Source of the DNA: Nitrospinota bacterium
Lineage (GTDB): Bacteria; Nitrospinota; Nitrospinia; UBA9942
DNA length: 17,330 nucleotides
Assembly: GCA_016234205.1 (NCBI GenBank)
Contig: JACRGN010000061.1
Location: 1-17,330 of the forward strand
Direction of reading: 5' to 3'
A program made the position numbers and the translations under genes. Below are positions 4,559 to 11,207 of the stretch, piece after piece (within the stretch, counting starts at the first letter, position 1; each line of letters begins with the position of its first letter). The notes below the pieces were generated by a model. That model was not told the DNA's origin. It did not search any database and was given only the letters and a program-made list of their open reading frames with translations.

Positions 4559-7399
4559 ATGAATAGGAAAAATAGCATAATCGCTGTAAGCAGTGGAAAG
4601 GGAGGGGTGGGGAAAAGCATTATCAGTGCAAACCTTGCTATATCCCTATCACTTTCAAACAGGAAGGTTGTGCTTATTGATGCCAGTTTCGGGACATCAA
4701 ATCAGCATGCAATATTCGGCATAAAATCCCCTCCATTAACCCTGAATGATTTTGTATCAAGGAATAAAGGCAGTCTGTGGGAAATCTTGATAGATACCGA
4801 GATTGAGAATCTTAAGCTTATCAGCAGTGCAGGGGATTCCCATATTTTAGCCAATATGCCTGCTCCCCTTAAAAAAAATCTCATAAAAAATATTCAGTCG
4901 CTGAATTTTGATTATGTAATCCTTGATTTATGTCCATCCATAAATTTTAATACAATTGATTTCTTTTTATCTGCAGATTCAAGCATTGTAATCACCACCC
5001 CTGAGATTACCTCTGTTACCAATACATACAGCTACATCAGAAATATAATTTATAAAATTTTGGAAAATACATTCAAGGACAATGAAAAAATAATAGAATT
5101 GATAAATTTCGCAAAAGACCCGCAGAACAATGAGCATATAAGGACAATAAAAGATTTGAGAGACAATATAGAATCATTTGAAAAAAATGCTTTAACTGCC
5201 TTTGATATGGCAATTAGAGGGTTTCAGCCATTATTGATTTTAAATATGATAAAGGATAGTGCTGACATAAATGTTGGAAATGATATGGTATCGCTTATCA
5301 ACAAAAATCTAAATGTTAAAATTGACTACCTTGGGTATCTTGAAGACAGAGATGAGATTAGAAGCTCAATTGAGAATATGAAGCCCTTTGTTATCGGCTT
5401 TCCAACAGGTAAATCAGCGACACTTATTCATGATATCACAATAAGATTGATGGATTTATTGGGGGATGGATGGAATAAAGGATTCACTGATATTGTCCTG
5501 CCTGATGCAAAAATCTCTAAATTAGAAAACAGGCTTAAAGCAATAGAGAGTAAGGAATTGGAAATATCAAAAATAAAATTAAGTAATGAAGATAAACTGG
5601 CAAGGGGAGAAATTGAAAAAAGATATGAATCTGAAAGGATTGGTAAGTTTGAAGAATTGCAGAGAGAGTTAAATGAAAAAAGAGAAAATCTTGAGAGGGA
5701 ATTAAAATTAGAGATAGATGATAGAAAAGCGGAAGGGGTTAAGCATCTGGAAGAAGAGCTCCATCAACATGAGGAAAGCCAAAGAGGGGATATTAATTCT
5801 AAATTGCTTGCCGAAGAGGAAAGGCTCAAAAGAGAGTTAGATGAGAAGATGAAGGTATATGAAAATGAAAAAATGGAATTAATCAACTCTGAAATTTTAA
5901 GAAAGAGGAATGAATCAGAATCTCTTCTTGAGGAGGAGAGGATAAAGGCAAGGGCAGATATTGAAAAATACGAAATTGAATTGAGAGAAGGATTGAATTT
6001 AAAAATTTCAGAAGAGGAGAAAAAGATAAGAGGTGATATAGAAGGACGTGTAAAAATAGAATTAGAGGAAAAAAGGGAGAATATTTTTGATGAGATTGAG
6101 CTTGAACGGGCAAAGAAATTAGAAGAGATTGATAATTTCATTAAAGATGAGAGAGAGGGCAGGTTAAACCAATTTGAATTAGAGTTGACAGGGCAGAAAG
6201 AAAAGAAGCTGGCAGAGTTTGATAATAGAATTAGAGAGGAGATGGAAAGGAAGGAAAAAGAATTTTCTGATGAGGTATCTGCTAAGAGGGCTGAGATTCA
6301 TAAAGAGGTTGGGGAATATAGAAAAGATAGGTTTTCAAACATTGATTCAGAGATAGGAAAGGAGAAGTCTCTGAGATTAACCTCATTTCAGCAGAAGATG
6401 GAAAATGCCGAAAGGGAGGTTATGTTTGATATAGAAAAGAGATTATCAAGTGAAGAAGTGAAAATGAGAGGACTCCTTGAAGATAAGATAAAGGAAGAAG
6501 ATAGAAAAAGGATGGAGATTTTGGATGAGATTATGGCTATGGAGAGGAAGAGCAGGTTTGAATTGATACATAAAGAAATTGATAAAAAGAAGAAAGAATT
6601 GGAAATAGGTTTAATTAAGGACTTGGAGATTGAAAGAAAGAATATACTTAAAAGGATAGAGGATGAGATAGAAAAGGAAAAGACAAATAGGGTTCATATT
6701 GTTCAACAGGAGGTAGAGATTCTTTTAGTTGATAAATTAAAGGAAATAGATTTAAGGATAAAAGAAGAAAATGTCAGGTTGAGTGAGTCATTGAATATAA
6801 GGCTGATGGCGGAAGAAGTTGAAAGAAGAAATAAACTTGATTTAGAGATTTCTGAGGAGAGGGAAAAGATAGTAAATGAGATAAGAAACCTCTTAAACAG
6901 GGAGAGAGATGAAACATTAAAGAGGCTTCATGCTGAAATGACTGAGGAAAAGGAGAAAAGGTATAGGAATTTTGAGAATGAAATTAAGGATGAGAGGGAG
7001 AGAAGAATAAAGAAGCTTGATTTATTCTTAAATGAGGAGATGGAAAGGAAAAAAAGATTTATAGAGATTGAACTGGAAAATGGAAGGATTGAGCTTGTCA
7101 AGAATATAGAGATGGAAATAGCAGAAGAAAAGCTGAAGAAAATGCGGATGATGAATACTGAATTGGAAGATGAGGAGAGAAAGAGAAATCAGGCGATGAA
7201 GACCTATTATGAGCAGGAGATGGGAAAGCGGAGGGAATGGCTGAATTTTGAGATTGAAAAAGAGAGGATAGAGTTAAAACAGAAGATGGAAGATGAGATT
7301 GCTGAGGAAAAAAAGAGGAGGATAAAGGCAATTGAATCTGATAAAACTGTCAATCTTAATTCAACACAGAAGATAGAAGACGATTTGACTATAAACTGA
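4559..7399 (+). CDS. MinD/ParA-type P-loop ATPase fused to a ~600-residue 15-mer-repeat helical rod
   Basis: The 946 residues fall into two parts. Residues 5-300 form a MinD/FlhG/ParA-like ATPase: a deviant Walker A GKGGVGKS (13-20, signature K14 and P-loop K19), a Walker A' region VVLIDASFG (37-45) and Walker B VILDLCPS (120-127, D123). An inserted helical stretch (about 165-215) precedes LLILNM and IDYLGY, as in a poorly characterised deltaproteobacterial MinD/ParA-like group. In A' the usual D-x-D is D-A-S. Residues 320-925 are almost entirely E/K/R-rich helix without proline, with a strict 15-residue repeat over 520-579 and 591-920. The tail (926-946) is not helical-repeat. The start is the ATG at 4559; the in-frame GTG at 4517 lies in a palindromic repeat. 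No Shine-Dalgarno sequence is visible. The gene follows the stator genes. Such ATPases position flagella, chemoreceptors or chromosomes by cycling on and off a surface; here the rod could be a filament or tether (inference). No name is assigned. Confidence 0.85.
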   Translation: MNRKNSIIAVSSGKGGVGKSIISANLAISLSLSNRKVVLIDASFGTSNQHAIFGIKSPPLTLNDFVSRNKGSLWEILIDTEIENLKLISSAGDSHILANMPAPLKKNLIKNIQSLNFDYVILDLCPSINFNTIDFFLSADSSIVITTPEITSVTNTYSYIRNIIYKILENTFKDNEKIIELINFAKDPQNNEHIRTIKDLRDNIESFEKNALTAFDMAIRGFQPLLILNMIKDSADINVGNDMVSLINKNLNVKIDYLGYLEDRDEIRSSIENMKPFVIGFPTGKSATLIHDITIRLMDLLGDGWNKGFTDIVLPDAKISKLENRLKAIESKELEISKIKLSNEDKLARGEIEKRYESERIGKFEELQRELNEKRENLERELKLEIDDRKAEGVKHLEEELHQHEESQRGDINSKLLAEEERLKRELDEKMKVYENEKMELINSEILRKRNESESLLEEERIKARADIEKYEIELREGLNLKISEEEKKIRGDIEGRVKIELEEKRENIFDEIELERAKKLEEIDNFIKDEREGRLNQFELELTGQKEKKLAEFDNRIREEMERKEKEFSDEVSAKRAEIHKEVGEYRKDRFSNIDSEIGKEKSLRLTSFQQKMENAEREVMFDIEKRLSSEEVKMRGLLEDKIKEEDRKRMEILDEIMAMERKSRFELIHKEIDKKKKELEIGLIKDLEIERKNILKRIEDEIEKEKTNRVHIVQQEVEILLVDKLKEIDLRIKEENVRLSESLNIRLMAEEVERRNKLDLEISEEREKIVNEIRNLLNRERDETLKRLHAEMTEEKEKRYRNFENEIKDERERRIKKLDLFLNEEMERKKRFIEIELENGRIELVKNIEMEIAEEKLKKMRMMNTELEDEERKRNQAMKTYYEQEMGKRREWLNFEIEKERIELKQKMEDEIAEEKKRRIKAIESDKTVNLNSTQKIEDDLTIN
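6116..7318 (+). other. Pentadecad (15-residue, 45-bp) protein repeat array in the ATPase-rod gene
   Basis: In protein numbering, units of 15 begin at K520, R535, K550 and K565. An 11-residue unit follows (580-590), then 22 uninterrupted 15-residue units from R591 to R920. A typical unit is RLxxFDxEIxxEKxx. Position 5 is hydrophobic in every unit from 591 on (I,F,I,L,L,I,L,I,V,I,L,L,I,L,F,L,I,I,M,M,L,M). Position 9 is hydrophobic or Tyr in all 22 (I,M,L,I,M,I,L,I,V,I,L,I,L,M,I,L,L,I,L,Y,I,I). Position 1 is mostly K/R, and positions 8 and 11-14 are mostly E, K or R. Codons have diverged, so this is a protein repeat rather than a recent DNA tandem repeat. Residues 340-519 look similar but the register is irregular. 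Confidence 0.85.
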
Positions 7400-7425
7400 G
7401 TTTTCCTTTACCCATATTCCCCCAA

Positions 7426-7687
7426 GAACAAAAACCTAATTTAACCACAGAGGATACAGAGGTCACAGAGAAAGGCAAAAACAAAAAAGATTAAGGAGAA
7501 AGGGAGAAGATGGAGATATGAAGAAAATTTAAACAGGGATATACAAGATAAACAAGATAAGATATAAATCCTGAACATCCTGTACATCCCTGTTAAATCA
7601 TTTTTTGTCTTCTCTTTTCTTATTCTCCATTTCTCCTTATTGTTTTCCTCTGTGTCTCCGTGCCTCTGTGGCAAAATTTTATAATTT
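7426..7687. repeat. Long copy of the conserved-flank element: three concentric palindromes
   Basis: The flanks match the element at 4452-4551 (GAACAAAAACCTAATTTAAC on the left, GGCAAAATTTTATAATTT on the right). Outer arms at 7443-7470 and 7647-7671 are the CCACAGAGG...CACAGAG family. Middle arms at 7493-7527 (AAGGAGAAAGGGAGAAGATG...) and 7601-7640 (...TTCTCCATTTCTCCTTA) pair imperfectly. Inner arms at 7531-7558 (AAACAGGGATATACAAGATA...) and 7568-7594 (...CTGTACATCCCTGTT) pair around a 9-nt loop. The element occupies nearly the whole 296-bp gap 7400-7695; no gene is seen in it. Confidence 0.8.
7680..7685 (+). promoter_or_regulatory. TATAAT -10-like box before the glycosyltransferase
   Basis: TATAAT lies 10 nt before the GTG at 7696, in the same position relative to the repeat as the box at 4544-4549. 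The surrounding sequence GGCAAAATTTTATAATTT is shared between both loci. No clear -35 box and no Shine-Dalgarno sequence are visible. Confidence 0.35.
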
Positions 7688-7695
7688 ACTTAACA

Positions 7696-8811
7696 GTGAA
7701 AAAAAATATACTGTATCTGATAAATACTCCCGATATTAAGGGTGGTGGAGAGATAAGCCTCCTTAACTTATTAAAAAAAATAGATAAGAAGATTTATAAT
7801 CCTGTTGCAGCATGCCCGTCAGAAGGGAGTATGAGTTTGGCAATAAGGGATATGAATATTGATGTAGAGATTGTTTCCATGAGACGGCTGAGATACTTAA
7901 ATTTATATTCTCTTATCACAGGCGTTTTGAAATTGATACGGATTATAAATGCACATAAAATTGATGTTATACATGCCAATGGTTCAAGGTGTATGATATA
8001 CGGCGGCATAGCAGGAAAAATCAAAAGAATTCCTGTAATATGGCATGTCAGAATCGTTGAAAAGGATAATTTGTTGGACAGAATCCTTTCTATCTTAGCA
8101 AACAGAATAATAGTTATATCAAATTCTGTGAGAGATAGATTCAACTGGCTTAAAAAAAAGGAAAAAATCAGTGTTATATATAACGGTATAGATATTGATG
8201 ATTTCATACGAGATATTAATGTTGATAAAGCAAGAAAAGAATTGTCAATAGCTGAAACAGAAATTGTTATAGGGACTGTGGGTCAATTAATCCCGATGAA
8301 GGGGCATAGATATTTTATAGAGGCAGCTAAGATTGTTTTTGAGAAGATTAAAAATGTGAAATTTATAATCGCAGGTAGTAATCAGGGAAATAATAGCCAT
8401 GAAATGGAATTTAAAAATATGGTCAAGAATTATGGTCTTGAGGATAAAATCATTTTTACAGGATATCGGAAGGATATTAAGAATATAATAGCCTTAATGG
8501 ATATATTTGTATTTTCAGCGATAGGGGAGGGGTTTGGAAGGGTATTAATAGAGGCAATGGCTCTGCAAAAGCCAATTGTAGCAGCAAATAGCGGCGGTAT
8601 CCCGGAGATTGTTGTAGATGGAAAAACAGGTTTATTGGTTCCAGAGAAAGACCCACAGTCAATAGCATCGGCAGTTATCAGGTTTATAAATGAAAAGGAT
8701 ACCAGAGAGAGAATAGGGATGGCAGGAAGAAAAAGGGTAGAAGAGATGTTTACAATTGAAAGACATACAAGAGAGATAGAAAACCTGTATTCAGAGGTGT
8801 TAAAAGGCTGA
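7696..8811 (+). CDS. Glycosyltransferase family 4 (GT-B fold)
   Basis: This enzyme should transfer a sugar from a nucleotide-sugar donor to a glycan acceptor at the cytoplasmic membrane face. The 371 residues show the two Rossmann halves of GT-B enzymes. The N-terminal acceptor half has a glycine loop (IKGGGEIS at 14-21) and IDVIHANG at 89-96. The hinge IYNGID is at 161-166, followed by the donor half with VGQLIPMKG (195-203). The retaining GT4 E-x7-E motif is E278 and E286 in GEGFGRVLIEAMA, followed by NSGGIPEIV and GLLVP. The GTG at 7696 (VKKNILYLINTP) is chosen because the longer frame from 7660 translates the palindromic repeat. Acceptor and donor cannot be told. Lipopolysaccharide, capsule or flagellin glycosylation are all possible; it stands alone, with no other glycan genes in the window. 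Confidence 0.9.
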   Translation: MKKNILYLINTPDIKGGGEISLLNLLKKIDKKIYNPVAACPSEGSMSLAIRDMNIDVEIVSMRRLRYLNLYSLITGVLKLIRIINAHKIDVIHANGSRCMIYGGIAGKIKRIPVIWHVRIVEKDNLLDRILSILANRIIVISNSVRDRFNWLKKKEKISVIYNGIDIDDFIRDINVDKARKELSIAETEIVIGTVGQLIPMKGHRYFIEAAKIVFEKIKNVKFIIAGSNQGNNSHEMEFKNMVKNYGLEDKIIFTGYRKDIKNIIALMDIFVFSAIGEGFGRVLIEAMALQKPIVAANSGGIPEIVVDGKTGLLVPEKDPQSIASAVIRFINEKDTRERIGMAGRKRVEEMFTIERHTREIENLYSEVLKG

Positions 8812-8828
8812 GGGCTCAGGTTTTTATT

Positions 8829-8887
8829 GTCATTCCCACGAAAGTGGGAATCCATAAAAAATAGATTCCTGCCTCCGCAGGAATGAC
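8829..8887. repeat. CATTCCC-type double-hairpin repeat, copy 2 (intact)
   Basis: The first hairpin is GTCATTCCCAC-GAAA-GTGGGAATCC (8829-8853). The second is ATTCCTGC-CTCC-GCAGGAATGAC (8865-8887). The outer ends GTCATTCC and GGAATGAC are inverted repeats. It lies between the convergent ends of the glycosyltransferase and the CXXCH protein gene and fills most of that 96-bp gap. It could slow read-through from both sides, but no U-tract is present. Confidence 0.85.
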
Positions 8888-8907
8888 ATAGGACATAGTT
8901 AAAAATA

Positions 8908-9426
8908 TTACTTAATCTTTCCGCACTGTCCGTTTACACAGAATGCCGCATATCCTGTGTGACAGGTCTTACAGGTACCCGCAGACAGTGGCCCATCGTT
9001 AGCAGTAATATCTTTACCATCTTCACTGAATACCCCATATGTCACTGATCCGCCTTTATGTGCTGTAACAAAAAGCACCTTCATATCCTTTAGATGTAAA
9101 ATCATGTTGCTGCCATCTTTGAATTTTCCATTCCTTGCTTTATATGCATCCATTACAGCAGGATTAACTAAAACAGCTACCTTGCCAGGTCCTCCCTGCT
9201 TTACGCCGCAGTATGTTGAAACAGTCTCCTGATAGATAGGAGGAAGCTTACTTACATCTGCATTACAATCAGGTAATGCACCTATTCCAGTTAATGTCGT
9301 AGAAACGCTTGTCCATTTCTGCCAGTCTGAAGGGAAGGAGGCATCGGAAGCTGCCTCTGATGAGATATAAGAAAAGATTATACTGATTGATACTGATAAG
9401 GCTAATACAAAAACTTTACTTTTCAT
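8908..9426 (-). CDS. Secreted monohaem c-type (CXXCH) protein, cytochrome P460-like
   Basis: This 172-residue protein begins with a clear signal peptide (MKSKVFVLALSVSISIIF..., likely cleaved near SEAASDA, residues 23-29). It carries one haem c attachment site near the C-terminus, C152-K-T-C155-H156. The body (FPSDWQKWT..., YKARNGKFKDGSNMI..., KVLFVTAHKGGSVTYGVF) resembles the small beta-sheet cytochrome P460 / cytochrome c'-beta group, which bind NO or oxidise hydroxylamine in the periplasm. Whether the lysine-haem cross-link of true P460 exists cannot be told. Four further Cys (C54, C73, C163, C168) could form disulphides. The ATG at 9426 has AGGAGG 7 nt upstream. The gene lies 90 bp downstream of a chemoreceptor gene in the same direction. 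Secretion and haem binding are well supported; the family name is tentative. Confidence 0.8.
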   Translation of the reverse strand: MKSKVFVLALSVSISIIFSYISSEAASDASFPSDWQKWTSVSTTLTGIGALPDCNADVSKLPPIYQETVSTYCGVKQGGPGKVAVLVNPAVMDAYKARNGKFKDGSNMILHLKDMKVLFVTAHKGGSVTYGVFSEDGKDITANDGPLSAGTCKTCHTGYAAFCVNGQCGKIK

Positions 9427-9516
9427 AAATTATCCTCCTTTTTAAAAGGTCATACAATTTATCTTATACAAATATACTTTTCCCTAATCCATATCTCACC
9501 CCCTTTTATTTTAAAA

Positions 9517-11103
9517 TTATGCCTTAAAGTGTCCTACCATCTCCTTAAGAGTTTCGGATATCTTAGTAAGTTTCTCGGATGATTCTGAAATCATATTCAT
9601 GCCTTCTTTAACCTTTTTGGTTGATTCAAAGGCGTTTTGCGTATTCTGTGAAATCTCTTCTGTTGCAGAGGATTGTTCTTCCATAGCTGTGGCTATACGG
9701 GTAACTGTTTCAGCAATCTCATTAACGAGGCGGTTAATATCATTAAGTGTGTTTCCTGCATTTTGCGCCTGGGTTACAAGGGTATCAACATTTTTCTTTC
9801 CTTCATGCATAGAGATTACAGCCTTATTTGTATCCCCCTGAATAGTAGTAATTGTTGTATTAATCTCTTTTGTTGCCTTTGTAGTTCTTTCGGCAAGCTT
9901 TCTCACCTCATCTGCAACTACTGCAAAGCCACGCCCATGCTCTCCTGCCCTCGCAGCCTCAATTGCTGCGTTTAATGCAAGGAGATTTGTCTGGTCTGCT
10001 ATATCGTCTATTACTGAAATAATCTCTCCAATCTCTTCAGACCTCTTTCCAAGCTGTTCAACCATCCCTGCATTATTGCTCACATCTTTAGCTATTACAT
10101 CCATTCCTGCAATTGTATCCATTATTACCTTTGAGCCTTTGCTCACACTTTCTTTTATATTTTCTGAGGATTTTGCCGCATTACTGCTGTTCTTTGCTAT
10201 TTCTACTCCTGTTGCAGAGCTTTCTTCCACAGAGGTGGCGACCCTCTCCATCTGTCCGCTCTGCTCATTTACAATATTCATAACCTTTGCCGATTCACTT
10301 GAAAATGTCAGTGAATGATTTCTAATCTGGTCTGAATTGATTGATATATCCTTTACCATCTTACATATCTTTTCAACAAATTCATTAAAGTGGTCGGCGA
10401 GAGACCCAATCTCGTTTCTGGATTGAATTCTAACTTTGGAAGATAAATCAAGGGATTCTGTTATTTGTGAAATCTGCTCTGCAACTGTAACAATTGGCTT
10501 AGCTATACGACCACCTACAAATGTGGCAATTACTGTAGAGCCAATCAGGACGAGAAAAGCGACAAATAATACATTCGTCAGAACCTCATACCATGTCCCC
10601 TCTAAAGCCTTAGCGGAAAAGACTGCATAGACATTACCGCCATTTTTAATGTTCAAATCTTTTTTGATATGGAGGAGATAATTATTTTTATCAAAGAAAT
10701 AGTCTTTTCCTTTAATATCACCCTCTTTTTCTGTAATAGAATCTTTTGCCAGACCTTCTTTTAGATAATTGTATTCAATCTTTGCAGGAGGGATTTCGTC
10801 TGAAAACTCTGTCTTAGGACTTCCGGCACTCATGCCTGACATCTTCAGATAGAGTAAATCGCTATTTGCCTTATAAAGGTCTTCTGCAGTTTTATTTTTT
10901 AAGTTCATCAGATTTCCGCCGTCAATATTCCTTGCTGCGAGGGAAATGACAGGCTGGAGGGCTATCAGACTCTTGTCTATTATCTGATGCTCCCGTAAAT
11001 TTACCTCCCTGAAATATTGAGAAGTTCCCATGCTAATCAGGGATAGCATTACAACGGATTGTATTGCAATCTGAACACTCATGCGGATGCTTTTTATTTT
11101 CAT
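9517..11103 (-). CDS. Methyl-accepting chemotaxis protein
   Basis: This chemoreceptor signals to the CheA kinase through CheW. The 528 residues contain TM1 at about 9-27, a periplasmic sensor of about 145 residues (28-173) that I cannot assign to a named family, TM2 at about 174-197, a HAMP domain at about 198-250, and a long cytoplasmic coiled-coil hairpin. The hairpin tip is fully conserved: DQTNLLALNAAIEAARAGEH then GRGFAVVADEVRKLAERT (370-407). The C-terminus (EMVGHFKA) has no CheB/CheR-tethering pentapeptide. The ATG at 11103 is preceded by GGGAGGAGG about 4 nt upstream. The gene lies after pdxA and before the CXXCH protein. A shared transcript with the latter would suit a redox or NO-related stimulus, but this is only inferred from position. 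Confidence 0.95.
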   Translation of the reverse strand: MKIKSIRMSVQIAIQSVVMLSLISMGTSQYFREVNLREHQIIDKSLIALQPVISLAARNIDGGNLMNLKNKTAEDLYKANSDLLYLKMSGMSAGSPKTEFSDEIPPAKIEYNYLKEGLAKDSITEKEGDIKGKDYFFDKNNYLLHIKKDLNIKNGGNVYAVFSAKALEGTWYEVLTNVLFVAFLVLIGSTVIATFVGGRIAKPIVTVAEQISQITESLDLSSKVRIQSRNEIGSLADHFNEFVEKICKMVKDISINSDQIRNHSLTFSSESAKVMNIVNEQSGQMERVATSVEESSATGVEIAKNSSNAAKSSENIKESVSKGSKVIMDTIAGMDVIAKDVSNNAGMVEQLGKRSEEIGEIISVIDDIADQTNLLALNAAIEAARAGEHGRGFAVVADEVRKLAERTTKATKEINTTITTIQGDTNKAVISMHEGKKNVDTLVTQAQNAGNTLNDINRLVNEIAETVTRIATAMEEQSSATEEISQNTQNAFESTKKVKEGMNMISESSEKLTKISETLKEMVGHFKA

Positions 11104-11147
11104 AAACCTCCTCCCTGCGATTTTTGTTTAATTGAATGTATAAGGAA

Positions 11148-11174
11148 ATTATAAACCCCTATTATCAAGATAAT
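11148..11174 (-). promoter_or_regulatory. Candidate -10 box and small operator-like palindrome upstream of the chemoreceptor
   Basis: On the - strand TATAAT (11148-11153) lies 44 nt upstream of the chemoreceptor ATG. Just behind it is a perfect inverted repeat, ATTATC-AA-GATAAT (11161-11174), which would cover the spacer/-35 region. No good -35 box is seen. This is the 104-bp gap between pdxA and the receptor gene and one of the few gaps here without a long palindrome. Confidence 0.25.
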
Positions 11175-11207
11175 TGGCTCAAACACTACATTAAAAGGAT
11201 ATAAATG

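Noticed and set aside
5764..6141. Antisense open frame of 125 codons within the rod region, and similar ones at 5883-6113 and 7098-7331
   Set aside because: They are Ser/Phe/Leu-rich mirrors of E/K-rich codons on the + strand, without ribosome sites or domain features.
7441..7674. - strand open frame of 77 codons between the ATPase-rod gene and the glycosyltransferase
   Set aside because: It consists entirely of the nested palindrome, so low stop density reflects the repeat sequence.
7426..7687. CRISPR array or tRNA-like structure
   Set aside because: There are no equal-length direct repeats with unique spacers, and the repeats are inverted and imperfect. No tRNA cloverleaf or CCA end is visible.
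7660..7695. Longer GTG start for the glycosyltransferase
   Set aside because: The added residues translate the same repeat. The GT-B beginning (KKNILYLINT) follows the GTG at 7696.
8829..8887. Bidirectional intrinsic terminator between convergent genes
   Set aside because: The hairpins are strong, but no U-run follows on either strand and the same sequence occurs as a dispersed repeat at 924-982. A weak attenuating effect cannot be excluded.
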